In this document: piece after piece, positions 17,398-26,057 of the stretch
Numbering within the stretch: the first letter of the stretch is position 1
Layout: every line of letters begins with the position of its first letter
NCBI RefSeq assembly: GCF_002332255.1
Contig: NZ_NRGW01000001.1
Span: 2,356,001-2,420,000 of the forward strand
Reading direction: 5' to 3'
DNA from: Halomonas sp. JB37
Lineage (GTDB): Bacteria > Pseudomonadota > Gammaproteobacteria > Pseudomonadales > Halomonadaceae
Length of the DNA: 64,000 nucleotides
Notes under the pieces: generated by a model
What the model was told of the DNA's origin: nothing
The model's input: the letters and a program-made list of their open reading frames with translations, nothing else
The model's database searches: none
Program-made: the position numbers and the translations under genes

Positions 17398-20300
17398 ATG
17401 ACTGAACAAAGGTTCAAGGGATATTGCACGCTCTGCCGTTCACGCTGTGGCTCAGAGACGGTTGTGCGTGGTAACCGTGTTGTGTCTATTGAGCCCTTGC
17501 GTGACCACCCAACTGGCGGTGCTCTTTGCGCGAAGGGGCGAGCTTCTCCCGAGATGGTTCACAGTCCTGAGAGGCTACGCACTCCTTTACGGCGAATTTC
17601 TCCCAAAGGCGCTCCGAACCCCAAATGGGAGGCAATTTCTTGGAACGATGCGCTTGACGAAGTTGCTAGCCATCTGGGTGACATCAGGGACGTAGACGGT
17701 CCCGAAGCGGTTGCTTTTGCGATTACCACGCCGAGCGGTACCCCCATGGTGGATAGTTTCGAGTGGGTTGAACGTTTCGTTAGGTGCTTCGGCTCGCCCA
17801 ATCTTATCTACGCCGTTGAGGTTTGTGGCTGGCACAAGGACTATGCCCATGAACTAACCTTCGGACGCGGCATCGGTTTTGCCGACTATGAAAATGCCGA
17901 CGTTATCCTCCTTTGGGGTCATAATCCGGCAAGGACATGGCTTGCCCAGGCTAGTCGAATTGCCGAAGCTCGCAGCCGAGGCGCGAAGGTTGTCGTCATT
18001 GACCCCAAGCCAAATGGATCTGGGCAGCAAGCCGACGTTTGGCTGCGAGTGCGTCCAGGAGCTGATTCGGCGATCGCGATGGGCGCCATCCGCCATCTAA
18101 TCAAAACGAACACCTATAATGATGCGTTTGTCCGCCGGTGGACAAACGCCTGCGTGCTGGTCAACCAGCAAACGGGCCATCTTGTCCGCGCGGAAGATCT
18201 CTGGGGCGGGGAAGGGCCCAAGCATCTTGTTGTGGTCGATAAGAGTGGAGTACCGCGAAGATTCGATCCTTGGGCCTCTGAAGCAATGGCTGATGATTTC
18301 AAACTCAACCATGAACTTCGGCTGACCGATCGAAACGGTACCGAATTTATCGCCAAGACGGTTTACTCCTTGCTTGAGGAAACTGCCGAACCTTTTACAC
18401 CGGCACATGTCGCTGACGTCAGTTGGGTAGATAGGTCCGCACTTATACAGTTTTACGCCTTACTCGAGGGTAATCCAAAGCTGGCATACCATTCTTGGAC
18501 GGGGGTCGGGCAACATACCAATGCCACTGCCATCGAGCGTGCCATTGCGAGTATGTATGCCTTGACGGGCGCGTGCGATATACCTGGCGGAAATATATGG
18601 CCGACACCGCCACCGACGCGTACCGTCAATCAGCTTTCACTGTTACCGAAAGGGCAGAAGGAGAAGGCCCTTGGACTTTCTGAGCTGCCCCTTGGACCTC
18701 CATCCCGCGGATGGATTACCGCCCGCGATTTCAGCCGTGCAGCTACCGAACATTTACCTTACCGAGTTCGGGCATTGATGAGCTTCGGTACTAACTTTGT
18801 GGTATCGCAGGCTGATGCTGAGCGCAATCTGGCGGCGTTACGCGCATTAGACTTCCATGTACACGCGGACATTTTCATGAACCCGACAGCGGAGTGTGCT
18901 GACATCATACTACCGGTGAATTTGTCCCCAGAGCGTGATGCATTAAAAATCGGTTTCGAAATCAATCAGGCGGCGGTTGAGACCCTCCAGTTTCGCCCCA
19001 AAATGATCGATTGTGAGTTCGATGCTCGCGCCGACTATGACATTGTTTTCGATCTTGCCTGCCGTCTGGGTCTTGAGGTGGATTTCTTTGGCGGTAGCAT
19101 AGAGGCGGGGTGGAATTGGCAGCTTGAGCCATTGGGAGTGACGGTCAATCAATTGCGACAATCCCCCGGCGGAAAGAGGTTTCCCCAACCATCGTCATTG
19201 CAGAAACATGGCCAGCTCGCGCTAAAGGATAGGCTTAAAGGATTTCCTACTAGCTCGGGGCTTGTCGAACTCTATTCTGAGCAACTTCTAGACATTCACT
19301 ACCCCGCCATTGCCTGCCATGTCGAGCCTTTGGAAAGCCCAATGCACGCGGATAGCAAGGGAGCGAACTTCCCTCTTACATTGACTACTGCAAAATCCGG
19401 CTGGTTCGTGCACAGCTCTCATCGGCATATTACGTCCCTCCGTAAGAAATCACCTGACCCCATGATAGAAGTTAGCGGGACGCTTGCGCGTTCACGTGGG
19501 CTGTCCGAAGGAGACTGGGCCTATGTCGCGACCACTGCCGGTAAAGCTCTGCTGCGGGTGAAACTGAATGAGGCGCTGGACGATCGTGTGGTTCTGGCTG
19601 AATTTGGCTGGTGGCAGTCTTCGCTAGCTCTTAACCGTGCTGAAACTCCAGTATCTGGTCCAAACACAAGTAATATAAATGCGGTACTGAGCGATACAGC
19701 ACACGATCCTGTCAGCGGTTCAGTTCCATTGCGTGCCATCCAGTGCGAAATCAGCCCGCACCCAACCCGGAATATCGGGCGTTGGAACGGTTGGCGTGAT
19801 TTCAACATTGTTCGAATACGGCCAGAGGGTAGCAATATCATCGCTATTGAACTGGCACCTGCGGACGGTCAGGCCCTGCCGGAGTTTCTGCCAGGGCAAT
19901 ATGTCGCTACCAGAGTCGGCCCAGATGGCCCAGCCCGTTCCTATTCATTGACCGGCTCTGGCTTGTTCTCCAACACACTATCGATTGCCGTTCGGCGTCA
20001 GGGCACAGACCTCGAAGGGCTGGAAGGAAAATCGCTCTCGGCTTCCCTTCATAAATTATCTATCGGTGACGGCCTCCAGCTTGAATCTCCAGCCGGGGTG
20101 TTTAATCCTCCAACGCATGGTGACCGACCCATTGTCTTCATCGCAGCTGGTATTGGCATCACACCGTTTATCAGTGCACTGGAACGCCTCGTGGCCGAAA
20201 GTGGAAACACTGAAATCATGTTGCTTCATGGATGCCGAAGTGGGGACGAGCACCCCTTTTCAAACAGGCTAAAAGAGTTTCGTACGGCGCTGCCTAATCT

Positions 20301-20796
20301 GCATAGCATCACCGCATATTCTGCTCCTCTACCGTCCGATGAGATTGGCAAGGATTACACGGTTCACGGTCGGGTAGATTTTTCGGCGGTCACTCTGCTC
20401 CAGTCAAGAAGACCACTCATCTACATCTGTGGATCCCCTGGCTTCATTGACAGTGCGAACCAGGCGATGAAAGCACTAGGCATTCCGGCGTTTGACATCA
20501 TGTTCGAGGCCTTTACCTCGCCTAACCCTGTTCCCCTTGAGTTACAGCCTCAAATCGTTCACGTAGCAGGAACAGGGAATAGCTTTGAGTGGCGACCAGA
20601 AATGGGCTCGATCCTTGACGCCGCCCTTGAGCATGGCTTTTCGCTACCGAGCGGTTGTCGCGTCGGTCAATGTGAGAGCTGTATCTGCGAGCTTATTGAT
20701 GGAGAAGTCGCGCATCTTAGCGGCAGCGAATTGGAAGCAAATCAGTGTTTAACCTGTCAGGCCGTGCCGTTGACAGAGATTACAATCGCCACGTAA
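17398..20796 (+). CDS. molybdopterin oxidoreductase fused to FAD/NAD reductase and 2Fe-2S ferredoxin
   Basis: An apparently self-sufficient redox enzyme of 1132 residues. Residues 10-44: [4Fe-4S] cysteines C10, C13, C17, C44. About 60-620: molybdopterin domain of the DMSO-reductase superfamily, with Cys143 (VCGWHK) as probable Mo ligand and IERAIASMYALTGACDIPGGN. About 655-760: molydopterin-binding domain. About 800-1030: FNR-type FAD/NAD module (RSYSLTG near 847, IAAGIGITPF near 915). About 1050-1132: plant-type ferredoxin (C1087, C1092, C1095, C1117 or C1120). NAD(P)H electrons would flow through FAD and 2Fe-2S to Mo. No Tat signal, so cytoplasmic. Substrate unknown. Start ATG 17398 has GAGG upstream; an ATG at 17371 lies inside the palindrome. 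Confidence 0.88.
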   Translation: MTEQRFKGYCTLCRSRCGSETVVRGNRVVSIEPLRDHPTGGALCAKGRASPEMVHSPERLRTPLRRISPKGAPNPKWEAISWNDALDEVASHLGDIRDVDGPEAVAFAITTPSGTPMVDSFEWVERFVRCFGSPNLIYAVEVCGWHKDYAHELTFGRGIGFADYENADVILLWGHNPARTWLAQASRIAEARSRGAKVVVIDPKPNGSGQQADVWLRVRPGADSAIAMGAIRHLIKTNTYNDAFVRRWTNACVLVNQQTGHLVRAEDLWGGEGPKHLVVVDKSGVPRRFDPWASEAMADDFKLNHELRLTDRNGTEFIAKTVYSLLEETAEPFTPAHVADVSWVDRSALIQFYALLEGNPKLAYHSWTGVGQHTNATAIERAIASMYALTGACDIPGGNIWPTPPPTRTVNQLSLLPKGQKEKALGLSELPLGPPSRGWITARDFSRAATEHLPYRVRALMSFGTNFVVSQADAERNLAALRALDFHVHADIFMNPTAECADIILPVNLSPERDALKIGFEINQAAVETLQFRPKMIDCEFDARADYDIVFDLACRLGLEVDFFGGSIEAGWNWQLEPLGVTVNQLRQSPGGKRFPQPSSLQKHGQLALKDRLKGFPTSSGLVELYSEQLLDIHYPAIACHVEPLESPMHADSKGANFPLTLTTAKSGWFVHSSHRHITSLRKKSPDPMIEVSGTLARSRGLSEGDWAYVATTAGKALLRVKLNEALDDRVVLAEFGWWQSSLALNRAETPVSGPNTSNINAVLSDTAHDPVSGSVPLRAIQCEISPHPTRNIGRWNGWRDFNIVRIRPEGSNIIAIELAPADGQALPEFLPGQYVATRVGPDGPARSYSLTGSGLFSNTLSIAVRRQGTDLEGLEGKSLSASLHKLSIGDGLQLESPAGVFNPPTHGDRPIVFIAAGIGITPFISALERLVAESGNTEIMLLHGCRSGDEHPFSNRLKEFRTALPNLHSITAYSAPLPSDEIGKDYTVHGRVDFSAVTLLQSRRPLIYICGSPGFIDSANQAMKALGIPAFDIMFEAFTSPNPVPLELQPQIVHVAGTGNSFEWRPEMGSILDAALEHGFSLPSGCRVGQCESCICELIDGEVAHLSGSELEANQCLTCQAVPLTEITIAT

Positions 20797-21105
20797 GAAT
20801 AAAACAAAAAGGAGGTAAATGAAGTGTGCACTCCAAGACGAGATCCCAAGTCAGCCCAAGCGGGAAATGAGAACATGGTTATGCGCTTATCACGCGTCAT
20901 GGTCTCACCCTGTGGTCTGCTCGTGAAATAGTGCTAGCAGAGAAAGGAGCATAGTACTACCAGAGGAAGGGTATTCGTCGATGTCTGCCGGATGGTGGAA
21001 CACCAGCATATCGATTGGGATAACACTATAAAAACTGACCAGCGCCACTCTGACCTACCGTCATCATCGCGGTATTAATCACTGACCTCCAGGCGGAACC
21101 ACATC
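20797..21105. other. intergenic region with a strong but apparently orphan ribosome site
   Basis: 309 bp between the fusion gene and the transporter. AAAGGAGG at about 20808-20815 sits 3 nt before ATG 20819, which opens a 35-codon frame (MKCALQDEIPSQ..., stop 20924-20926) resembling nothing I know. A second purine-rich patch (GAGAAAGGAGC near 20942, AGAGGAAGGG near 20961) precedes another short frame. The region may be the scar of a deleted gene between fusion enzyme and transporter. Confidence 0.4.
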
Positions 21106-22422
21106 ATGTTTAAAACATTCACTAACGGCTTTGTTAACGCGTTTGATCGCTACATGCCCGACCCGCTAATTCTGGTACTTTTCATCACATTAATTGTGTT
21201 CTTAGCTGGCATTGTTTTTCAAGGCCAAGCACCTGTGGCAATGCTCGGCTATTGGCAAGATGGGTTTTGGAATCTGCTAAGTTTTGCAATGCAGATGACG
21301 CTTATTCTTGTGGCAGGGTTCTCTGTAGCGCGTACGCCAGTATTTATGGGGCTGGTAGATCGTATCGCTGGCGTAGCGAAAACGCCTGGACGTGCCATTT
21401 TAACAGTGAGTTTCACAACGTTAGTCCTATGCTGGATTAACTGGGGCATGGGCCTAGTGGCTGGTGCAATTCTTGCCCGCGAATTGGCCCGGCGAGTCGA
21501 AGGTGTCGACTATCGACTATTGGTGGCCAGTGCCTATGCGGGCTTCATCAGCTTTCATGCTGGCCTATCAGGGTCAGCAACGCTACTTATTGCAACGCCA
21601 GGGCACTTTCTTGAAGATCAGATCGGTTTGATCCCGACCAGCGAAACAATCTTCAGTGCACTGAACCTAAGTATATGCGCGGCGATCCTTATCGTGTTAC
21701 CGCTGACCTGCCGCTTATTGATGTGGGGTATCGATAAGCCTGTGACTGTAAATTCTGACAACCTAAAAGAAGACGTCGTTAAGGACAGCCCATCAGAGGC
21801 GCTGCGTCCGGCTGAACGTTTAGAGCGGTCCAAGACATTAGCATGGGTAAGTGCGGCATTGGGCTTTGCTTCGGTGGTCGTTTATGCCGTAAATGGGGGT
21901 GGCCTCAATCTAAACATCATCATCTTCGTGCTCATTTTTCTAGGCTTGGCTCTGCACGCTAGCGCACGCAGCTTTCTTGCCGCTATCGATGAGGCGGCGC
22001 GCGGGGTTTCCGGCGTGCTTATCCAGTTTCCGTTCTATGCTGGGATTATGGGCATGATGAGTGCTTCAGGTCTGGGGGCTGAGTTAGCACAAGCGTTTGC
22101 CAATATTTCGACGCCTGGCACATTGCCGTTTGTGAGTTTTCTATCGGCGGGCATACTCAATATCTTCATTCCATCGGGAGGAGGGCAATGGGCGGTTCAA
22201 GGGCCTATTCTTGTCGAGGCGGCCCAGTCGCTAAACGCAGATCTCGCGGACGTTGTTATCGCGTTTGTGTGGGGTGATGCTTGGACCAATTTGATTCAGC
22301 CATTCTGGGCACTGCCCGTATTGGCAATTGCTGGGCTCAAGGCGCGCGATATTATGGGTTTCTGCGTGATAATGATGGGCACAACAGGCGTCGCGATTTC
22401 CGCCATATTGTTGTTATTTTGA
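21106..22422 (+). CDS. short-chain fatty acid transporter, AtoE family
   Basis: Inner-membrane permease of the AtoE/SCFA family (DUF2074 type), which carries short carboxylates. Seen: 438 residues, about 11 hydrophobic segments, LVAGFSVARTPVFMGLVDRIAGVAKTPGRAI, WINWGMGLVAGAILARELARR, HAGLSGSATLLIATPGH, and FIPSGGGQWAVQGPILVEAA, the family hallmark. It is co-directional with the molybdopterin fusion gene 309 bp upstream and probably supplies its substrate or removes a product. The true substrate is not shown by sequence. Confidence 0.88.
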   Translation: MFKTFTNGFVNAFDRYMPDPLILVLFITLIVFLAGIVFQGQAPVAMLGYWQDGFWNLLSFAMQMTLILVAGFSVARTPVFMGLVDRIAGVAKTPGRAILTVSFTTLVLCWINWGMGLVAGAILARELARRVEGVDYRLLVASAYAGFISFHAGLSGSATLLIATPGHFLEDQIGLIPTSETIFSALNLSICAAILIVLPLTCRLLMWGIDKPVTVNSDNLKEDVVKDSPSEALRPAERLERSKTLAWVSAALGFASVVVYAVNGGGLNLNIIIFVLIFLGLALHASARSFLAAIDEAARGVSGVLIQFPFYAGIMGMMSASGLGAELAQAFANISTPGTLPFVSFLSAGILNIFIPSGGGQWAVQGPILVEAAQSLNADLADVVIAFVWGDAWTNLIQPFWALPVLAIAGLKARDIMGFCVIMMGTTGVAISAILLLF

Positions 22423-22866
22423 AAAAAAAACGGGACAGAGTTCGTTTGGCCTACCTGTGTCGAAGCGCTATGTTTTCTGGTATTTCGTGATATTTATTTG
22501 CCTCTAGCTTTCACAAGGTTGTTGTTAATATAGCGCTTCATTGCTGGGGTTACTTGCTAGATAGCGTCCTGGGCAGTCTGTTCATTGTGCCGCTGCAGTA
22601 GAGCAAAGGCTCAAATTCGCTTTCCCATCTGGAGATACTCAACCTCGCCAACGACAGTGGTATAGGCGCGACCCGTATAGTTCACTCATAGAAGCCACTT
22701 TAATGCCTCTGACTCGCCAGGGGCATTTTTTTCTAAAATTCTCCTGTGTGCACGAGCTATCTTTCATTAAGAGTCATTTAGTCACTTATCTTTTCATCAT
22801 CCTTGGTTGAACCTATTCTTCTGCTTGTTGCTCAATAGATATGGGTACGGCAAAAGGAGATCTGCC
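22423..22866. other. intergenic region with possible minus-strand gene remnant
   Basis: 444 bp. On the minus strand, roughly 22680 down to 22505, a frame reads YLQMGKRI*AFALLQRHNEQTAQDAI*QVTPAMKRYINNNLVKARGK* (* marks stops); it looks like a broken C-terminal coding piece of unknown family. The frame also contains VVGEVEY. A hairpin at 22704-22732 is listed separately. No intact gene is seen. Confidence 0.35.
22704..22732 (+). terminator. rho-independent terminator
   Basis: Stem TGCCTCTG / CAGGGGCA (one G-T pair), 6-nt loop, then a run of T residues to about 22732. Confidence 0.7.
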
Positions 22867-23076
22867 ATGAACAGTGTAGATAAGTGCCAAAAGTGCGGTA
22901 AGGAATACAACCCCGACGTTGAGATCGAATCTAAAGCGACACCTACATGTGATTCTTGTGGGGCAGCGCTTTTTGAGCCAACCGCGGAAGCAGACTTTGA
23001 AAGAGAAGGTGAGGAACATCTTATTGAAAAAGGGCTGCGAAAAATCGCGGGTGAAATAACAGGCGATAAGAATTAA
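22867..23076 (+). CDS. small zinc-ribbon protein
   Basis: 69 residues. Seen: CQKCGKEYNPDVEIESKATPTCDSCGAALFEP, two CxxC knuckles spaced as in a zinc ribbon, followed by an acidic helical tail (EADFEREGEEHLIEKGLRKIAGEITGDKN). ATG 22867 follows AAAGGAGA at a good distance. Function unknown; a nucleic acid- or protein-binding accessory factor is possible. Stands alone after a terminator. Confidence 0.75.
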   Translation: MNSVDKCQKCGKEYNPDVEIESKATPTCDSCGAALFEPTAEADFEREGEEHLIEKGLRKIAGEITGDKN

Positions 23077-23212
23077 TTCCGTGGCTAGGATTTAATCTTT
23101 CCTATCATTTACCTCTAATGTCGACTTCTAAGCCCCTACGCTTGTCGCGGTGGGGGGCTTAGAGCTTTGCTGAAAAGGCTTCTAGCTTTCTAGAGAACCC
23201 GGCTGAGCCGTA

Positions 23213-23383
23213 TCAAAAACCAGACGTATTAATCTTTGTCCCTCGCATACAGTCACCGTAGGCCATCGTGTCGCCCATTTTTTCTGCTACATCGCGGCAA
23301 TCTGCGGTTCGTGATGAAGAAGGACCTGAGCTGCAGCCTGCCAGCAGTACGGCAATTAAACACAGTGGAATGAGTGCTTTCAT
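23213..23383 (-). CDS. small lipoprotein
   Basis: 56 residues, MKALIPLCLIAVLLAGCSSGPSSSRTADCRDVAEKMGDTMAYGDCMRGTKINTSGF read in parts: type II signal peptide with lipobox LLAGC (lipidated Cys17), then a short secreted part with three Cys (17, 29, 45). AAGGAG lies 7 nt before the ATG. No Asp follows the lipidated Cys (Ser instead), so an outer-membrane location is expected. Function unknown. Confidence 0.75.
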   Translation of the reverse strand: MKALIPLCLIAVLLAGCSSGPSSSRTADCRDVAEKMGDTMAYGDCMRGTKINTSGF

Positions 23384-23612
23384 GGATAACTCCTTATCAG
23401 TTAAATAATCCTGCTACATTTAACAGCATCTATGCGGTCTATGTCGATTGGCTAAAATTTATGCGTGCGAATGCGAAGCATATCTCCGCCATTGATATGC
23501 GAATATTCCTCAGAGCCGTAAAATGGCAATCAACCATCGGGTCTGCTCGTGACGGAACGTCAACGTAGGCACTAGTGTCTTAGCTGAAATATTCTTTAAC
23601 GAGGAGTGGCGT

Positions 23613-23795
23613 ATGGAGCGTGTATTCGCATGGGATCATCGACGCGAGCAAGTGGTTTATCGTATTCCAGGGCATACGCATGATGATGGTAGAGAAGATA
23701 GCGACTTCTCACCTGTCTGGCTGCCGAGCAGCGAGTCAGAGTTGCCGGATGGCATCTCCGTCGATGACCTGCGAAAAGTAACCGTTAAGGATTGA
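23613..23795 (+). CDS. small hypothetical protein
   Basis: 60 residues, acidic and charged, without signal peptide or membrane segment: begins MERVFAWDHRREQVVYRIPG and ends with DGISVDDLRKVTVKD. GAGGAGTGGCG precedes the ATG, which is the main support that it is translated. Family not recognised. Confidence 0.55.
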   Translation: MERVFAWDHRREQVVYRIPGHTHDDGREDSDFSPVWLPSSESELPDGISVDDLRKVTVKD

Positions 23796-24012
23796 TTCTA
23801 TCGATGGAAAAATACCAATCCTGCTGAAGCGGACCACCTGATACAGGCGTTAAGTATTTGAGAGACAGATAATTGTGAATAGGAATATCATTCAAAAGTC
23901 TTCTAAGAGCGGTTAACATTATTTAATTCACGTTAGGCCCCGTTGTTTATCTAAAAATAATCGTTATTATGCTGTCAGCTTGATGCTATTAATTCACTAA
24001 GGAAGATCTACC

Positions 24013-24174
24013 ATGTTGAAAGGATTGATTGTCTGCTTTGCGGTGCTATTTGCTCAATTGGCAGTGTTGCATGTGATCGATGCACGTCTATATAGCTCTC
24101 CTCAAGATGCCCGTCAAACGGCAGTCACGACCGTGACCGCCCACAAAGATGATGAAGAAGAAGCACAAAGTTAA
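24013..24174 (+). CDS. small single-pass membrane protein
   Basis: 53 residues: one hydrophobic segment (LKGLIVCFAVLFAQLAVLHVI) and a cytoplasmic or periplasmic tail ending in an acidic run KDDEEEAQS. AAGGAAGATCT precedes ATG 24013 and TAA is at 24172-24174. Function unknown; the segment could also be an uncleaved signal anchor. Confidence 0.5.
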   Translation: MLKGLIVCFAVLFAQLAVLHVIDARLYSSPQDARQTAVTTVTAHKDDEEEAQS

Positions 24175-24242
24175 ATAATTCTTCCATCAGACGATGACCT
24201 AGTGGCACGGCTCGCGTCACTAGGTGTTCGTAAGAGTTAGAT

Positions 24243-24500
24243 TTATTTAGGTATCTCATTTAGCCAGCCTTTAAACGTTGCCCACGAACGCTGGTCGGCG
24301 TTTTCTCGGTAGGCAGCGCTTCCAAACACGCTAAATGCGTGCGGGGCACCGAAATAAATACCGACTTCGTAGGCAATGCCCGCTGTTTCAAGCTCACCTG
24401 TGAGTAGTGCAACGTCGAATTACCATTTGCGTAGACGACAAGTACTTGCGTCTGGAACTCAGTAACGGCATTCTTGTCCGTCGGTAGAATACTATTAGGG
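24243..24500 (-). pseudogene. C-terminal remnant of a dienelactone hydrolase family gene
   Basis: Read on the minus strand, one frame gives EFQTQVLVVYANGN and, after a frame change near 24425, another gives FDVALLTGELETAGIAYEVG and GAPHAFSVFGSAAYRENADQRSWATFKGWLNEI followed by TAA (24243-24245). These match the last third of DLH-family hydrolases: LVLHGADD region, ELEAAG, the catalytic His in GHAF, and AxxRSW. The N-terminal two thirds with the nucleophile Cys are absent. It abuts the yccA start. Confidence 0.75.
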
Positions 24501-24511
24501 AGCATTAACAC

Positions 24512-25192
24512 ATGGCTTACAACGACTCACGTATGGCACGCCCCCAGTCCGGTGGTGTGGCAAACAGTGTCAGTACGAATAAAGTATTGCGTAATACCTA
24601 CGCACTGCTGGCGATGACACTCTTGTTTTCGGCAGTAACAGCGGGTGCCGCTGTTGCAATGGGCATCCAGCAAATGAACATTATCGTGTTCTTTGTCGGT
24701 GCTTATGGACTGATGTTCCTTGTCCATAAAACGGCGAATTCAGCGACAGGGTTGCTGGCTACGTTTGCGTTTACGGGGTTCATGGGCTTTACCCTTGGGC
24801 CGATTCTTTCTGCCTACCTAACGCTCCCAAACGGCGGTGCATTGATCATGAATGCGCTTGCTATGACCGGGCTTACGTTTGTTGGTTTGTCCGCTGTGGC
24901 ACTTACGACCAAAAAGGATTTTAGCTTTTTAAGTAATTTCCTGATGGCTGGTGCCATCGTGCTGATTCTTGCCATGGTCGCGGGTATCTTCTTCAATATT
25001 CCCGCGCTGTCACTAATGGTATCTGCAGGCTTTGTACTGTTTGCTTCAGCTGCCATTCTGTATCAAACCAGTGAAATCATTCACCGCGCTGGTGAGACTA
25101 ACTACATTCTCGCTACCGTGACGCTTTACGTATCCATCTACAATCTGTTTATTAGCCTCCTGTCGATTCTGGGCATTATGAGTAACGACTGA
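24512..25192 (+). CDS. yccA: Bax inhibitor-1 / YccA family membrane protein
   Basis: Seven-helix inner-membrane protein; E. coli YccA is a substrate and modulator of the FtsH protease. Seen: 226 residues, soluble N-terminus MAYNDSRMARPQSGG, about seven membrane segments, GFMGFTLGPILSAYL (UPF0005 signature), and LYVSIYNLFISLLSILGI at the end. GGGAG lies about 10 nt before the ATG. Monocistronic, with a strong terminator after it. Confidence 0.9.
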   Translation: MAYNDSRMARPQSGGVANSVSTNKVLRNTYALLAMTLLFSAVTAGAAVAMGIQQMNIIVFFVGAYGLMFLVHKTANSATGLLATFAFTGFMGFTLGPILSAYLTLPNGGALIMNALAMTGLTFVGLSAVALTTKKDFSFLSNFLMAGAIVLILAMVAGIFFNIPALSLMVSAGFVLFASAAILYQTSEIIHRAGETNYILATVTLYVSIYNLFISLLSILGIMSND

Positions 25193-25215
25193 TTTTAAAC
25201 AGCGTTAGACGATAG

Positions 25216-25249
25216 GACAGGCCCTTTTGGAGGGCCTGTCTTTTTTTTT
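25216..25249 (+). terminator. yccA terminator
   Basis: Perfect 9-bp stem GACAGGCCC / GGGCCTGTC, 7-nt loop, nine T residues. Confidence 0.95.
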
Positions 25250-25274
25250 GAGCTAGCTGTGACTAGGTATTAAG

Positions 25275-25667
25275 ATGATGCAGTACGGTTTACTGGTGAT
25301 GGGCGCCCCTTATAGCAGTCCTGCACCGCATTCTGCTTTACGTTTTGCCCACGCAGCTATTGCGCGGGGGCATCGGTTAGCGGGAGTTTTTTTCTATCAC
25401 GACGGTGTTCATAATGCGTCTTCACTAATGGCACCTCCGCAGGATGAACTCAATCTCAATGAAGCTTGGCTCGAGCTTCATCGCCTACATGACGTACAAT
25501 TAGATGTCTGTATTGCCGCAGCGTTGCGTCGAGGGCTAATGAGCGAATCAGAAGCGCAGCGGCATGGTAAGCAAGTCTTTAATATTGAAAAGCCCTTTGA
25601 ATTAACCGGCCTTGGACAATTGCTTGAATTACAGCAGCGGTCTGACCGGTTTATTACTTTTGCTTAA
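25275..25667 (+). CDS. tusD: sulfurtransferase TusD
   Basis: Part of the TusBCD complex that passes persulfide sulfur from TusA to TusE for 2-thiouridine in tRNA. Seen: DsrE-like fold, GVFFYHDGVHNA, and the sulfur-carrying Cys in LDVCIAAALRRG (about residue 77). 130 residues; an ATGATG start makes 25278 equally possible. First gene of tusDCBE, all in tight succession. Confidence 0.93.
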   Translation: MMQYGLLVMGAPYSSPAPHSALRFAHAAIARGHRLAGVFFYHDGVHNASSLMAPPQDELNLNEAWLELHRLHDVQLDVCIAAALRRGLMSESEAQRHGKQVFNIEKPFELTGLGQLLELQQRSDRFITFA

Positions 25668-25678
25668 AAGGGGAGTCA

Positions 25679-26044
25679 ATGGCGACACCTGACACACTGC
25701 TGGTGATTATTCGCCATGCACCTCACGGCTCTAGTTGGTTGCGTGAAGGGTTAGATGCAGCACTGGTTGCAGCGGCTTTTGGGCAGCCGGTGGAGCTGCT
25801 ATTTATGGGGCAGGGTATAATGGCACTATTAAAAGGGCAGGGTAGTGGCGCGCCAGGTCAGAAAGCCTCGCTGCCAACAATCGATATGCTAGAAATGTAC
25901 GATATTGATAAACTCTGGGTGCCTAAAGAGGCACTACAAAACCTAGATATATCCACAGATGCGCTTGTCGACGGCGTAACGTTAATAGCGAATGTAGATA
26001 TACCTGATTTATTGCAGCAACACGCCAAAATACTTAGCTTTTAG
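25679..26044 (+). CDS. tusC: sulfurtransferase complex subunit TusC
   Basis: DsrF-like subunit of the TusBCD heterohexamer. Seen: LLVIIRHAPHGSSWLREGLDAALVAAAFGQPVELLFMGQGIMALL and DIDKLWVPKEAL. 121 residues, the usual length. AAAGGGGAG precedes ATG 25679. It lies 11 bp after tusD and 13 bp before the chosen tusB start. Confidence 0.92.
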   Translation: MATPDTLLVIIRHAPHGSSWLREGLDAALVAAAFGQPVELLFMGQGIMALLKGQGSGAPGQKASLPTIDMLEMYDIDKLWVPKEALQNLDISTDALVDGVTLIANVDIPDLLQQHAKILSF

Positions 26045-26057
26045 TGAGGCAATGACC

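Noticed and set aside
23129-23161. Hairpin TAAGCCCC / GGGGCTTA after the zinc-ribbon gene as a terminator
   Set aside because: The arms pair, but no T tract follows on either strand; it could be a factor-dependent or unrelated structure, so it was not listed as a feature.
13899-24511. Direct repeat of the tRNA-Ser 3' end marking an att site
   Set aside because: No convincing copy of GGGTTCGAATCCC or CCCTCCGCCA was found downstream, so no att site is claimed.
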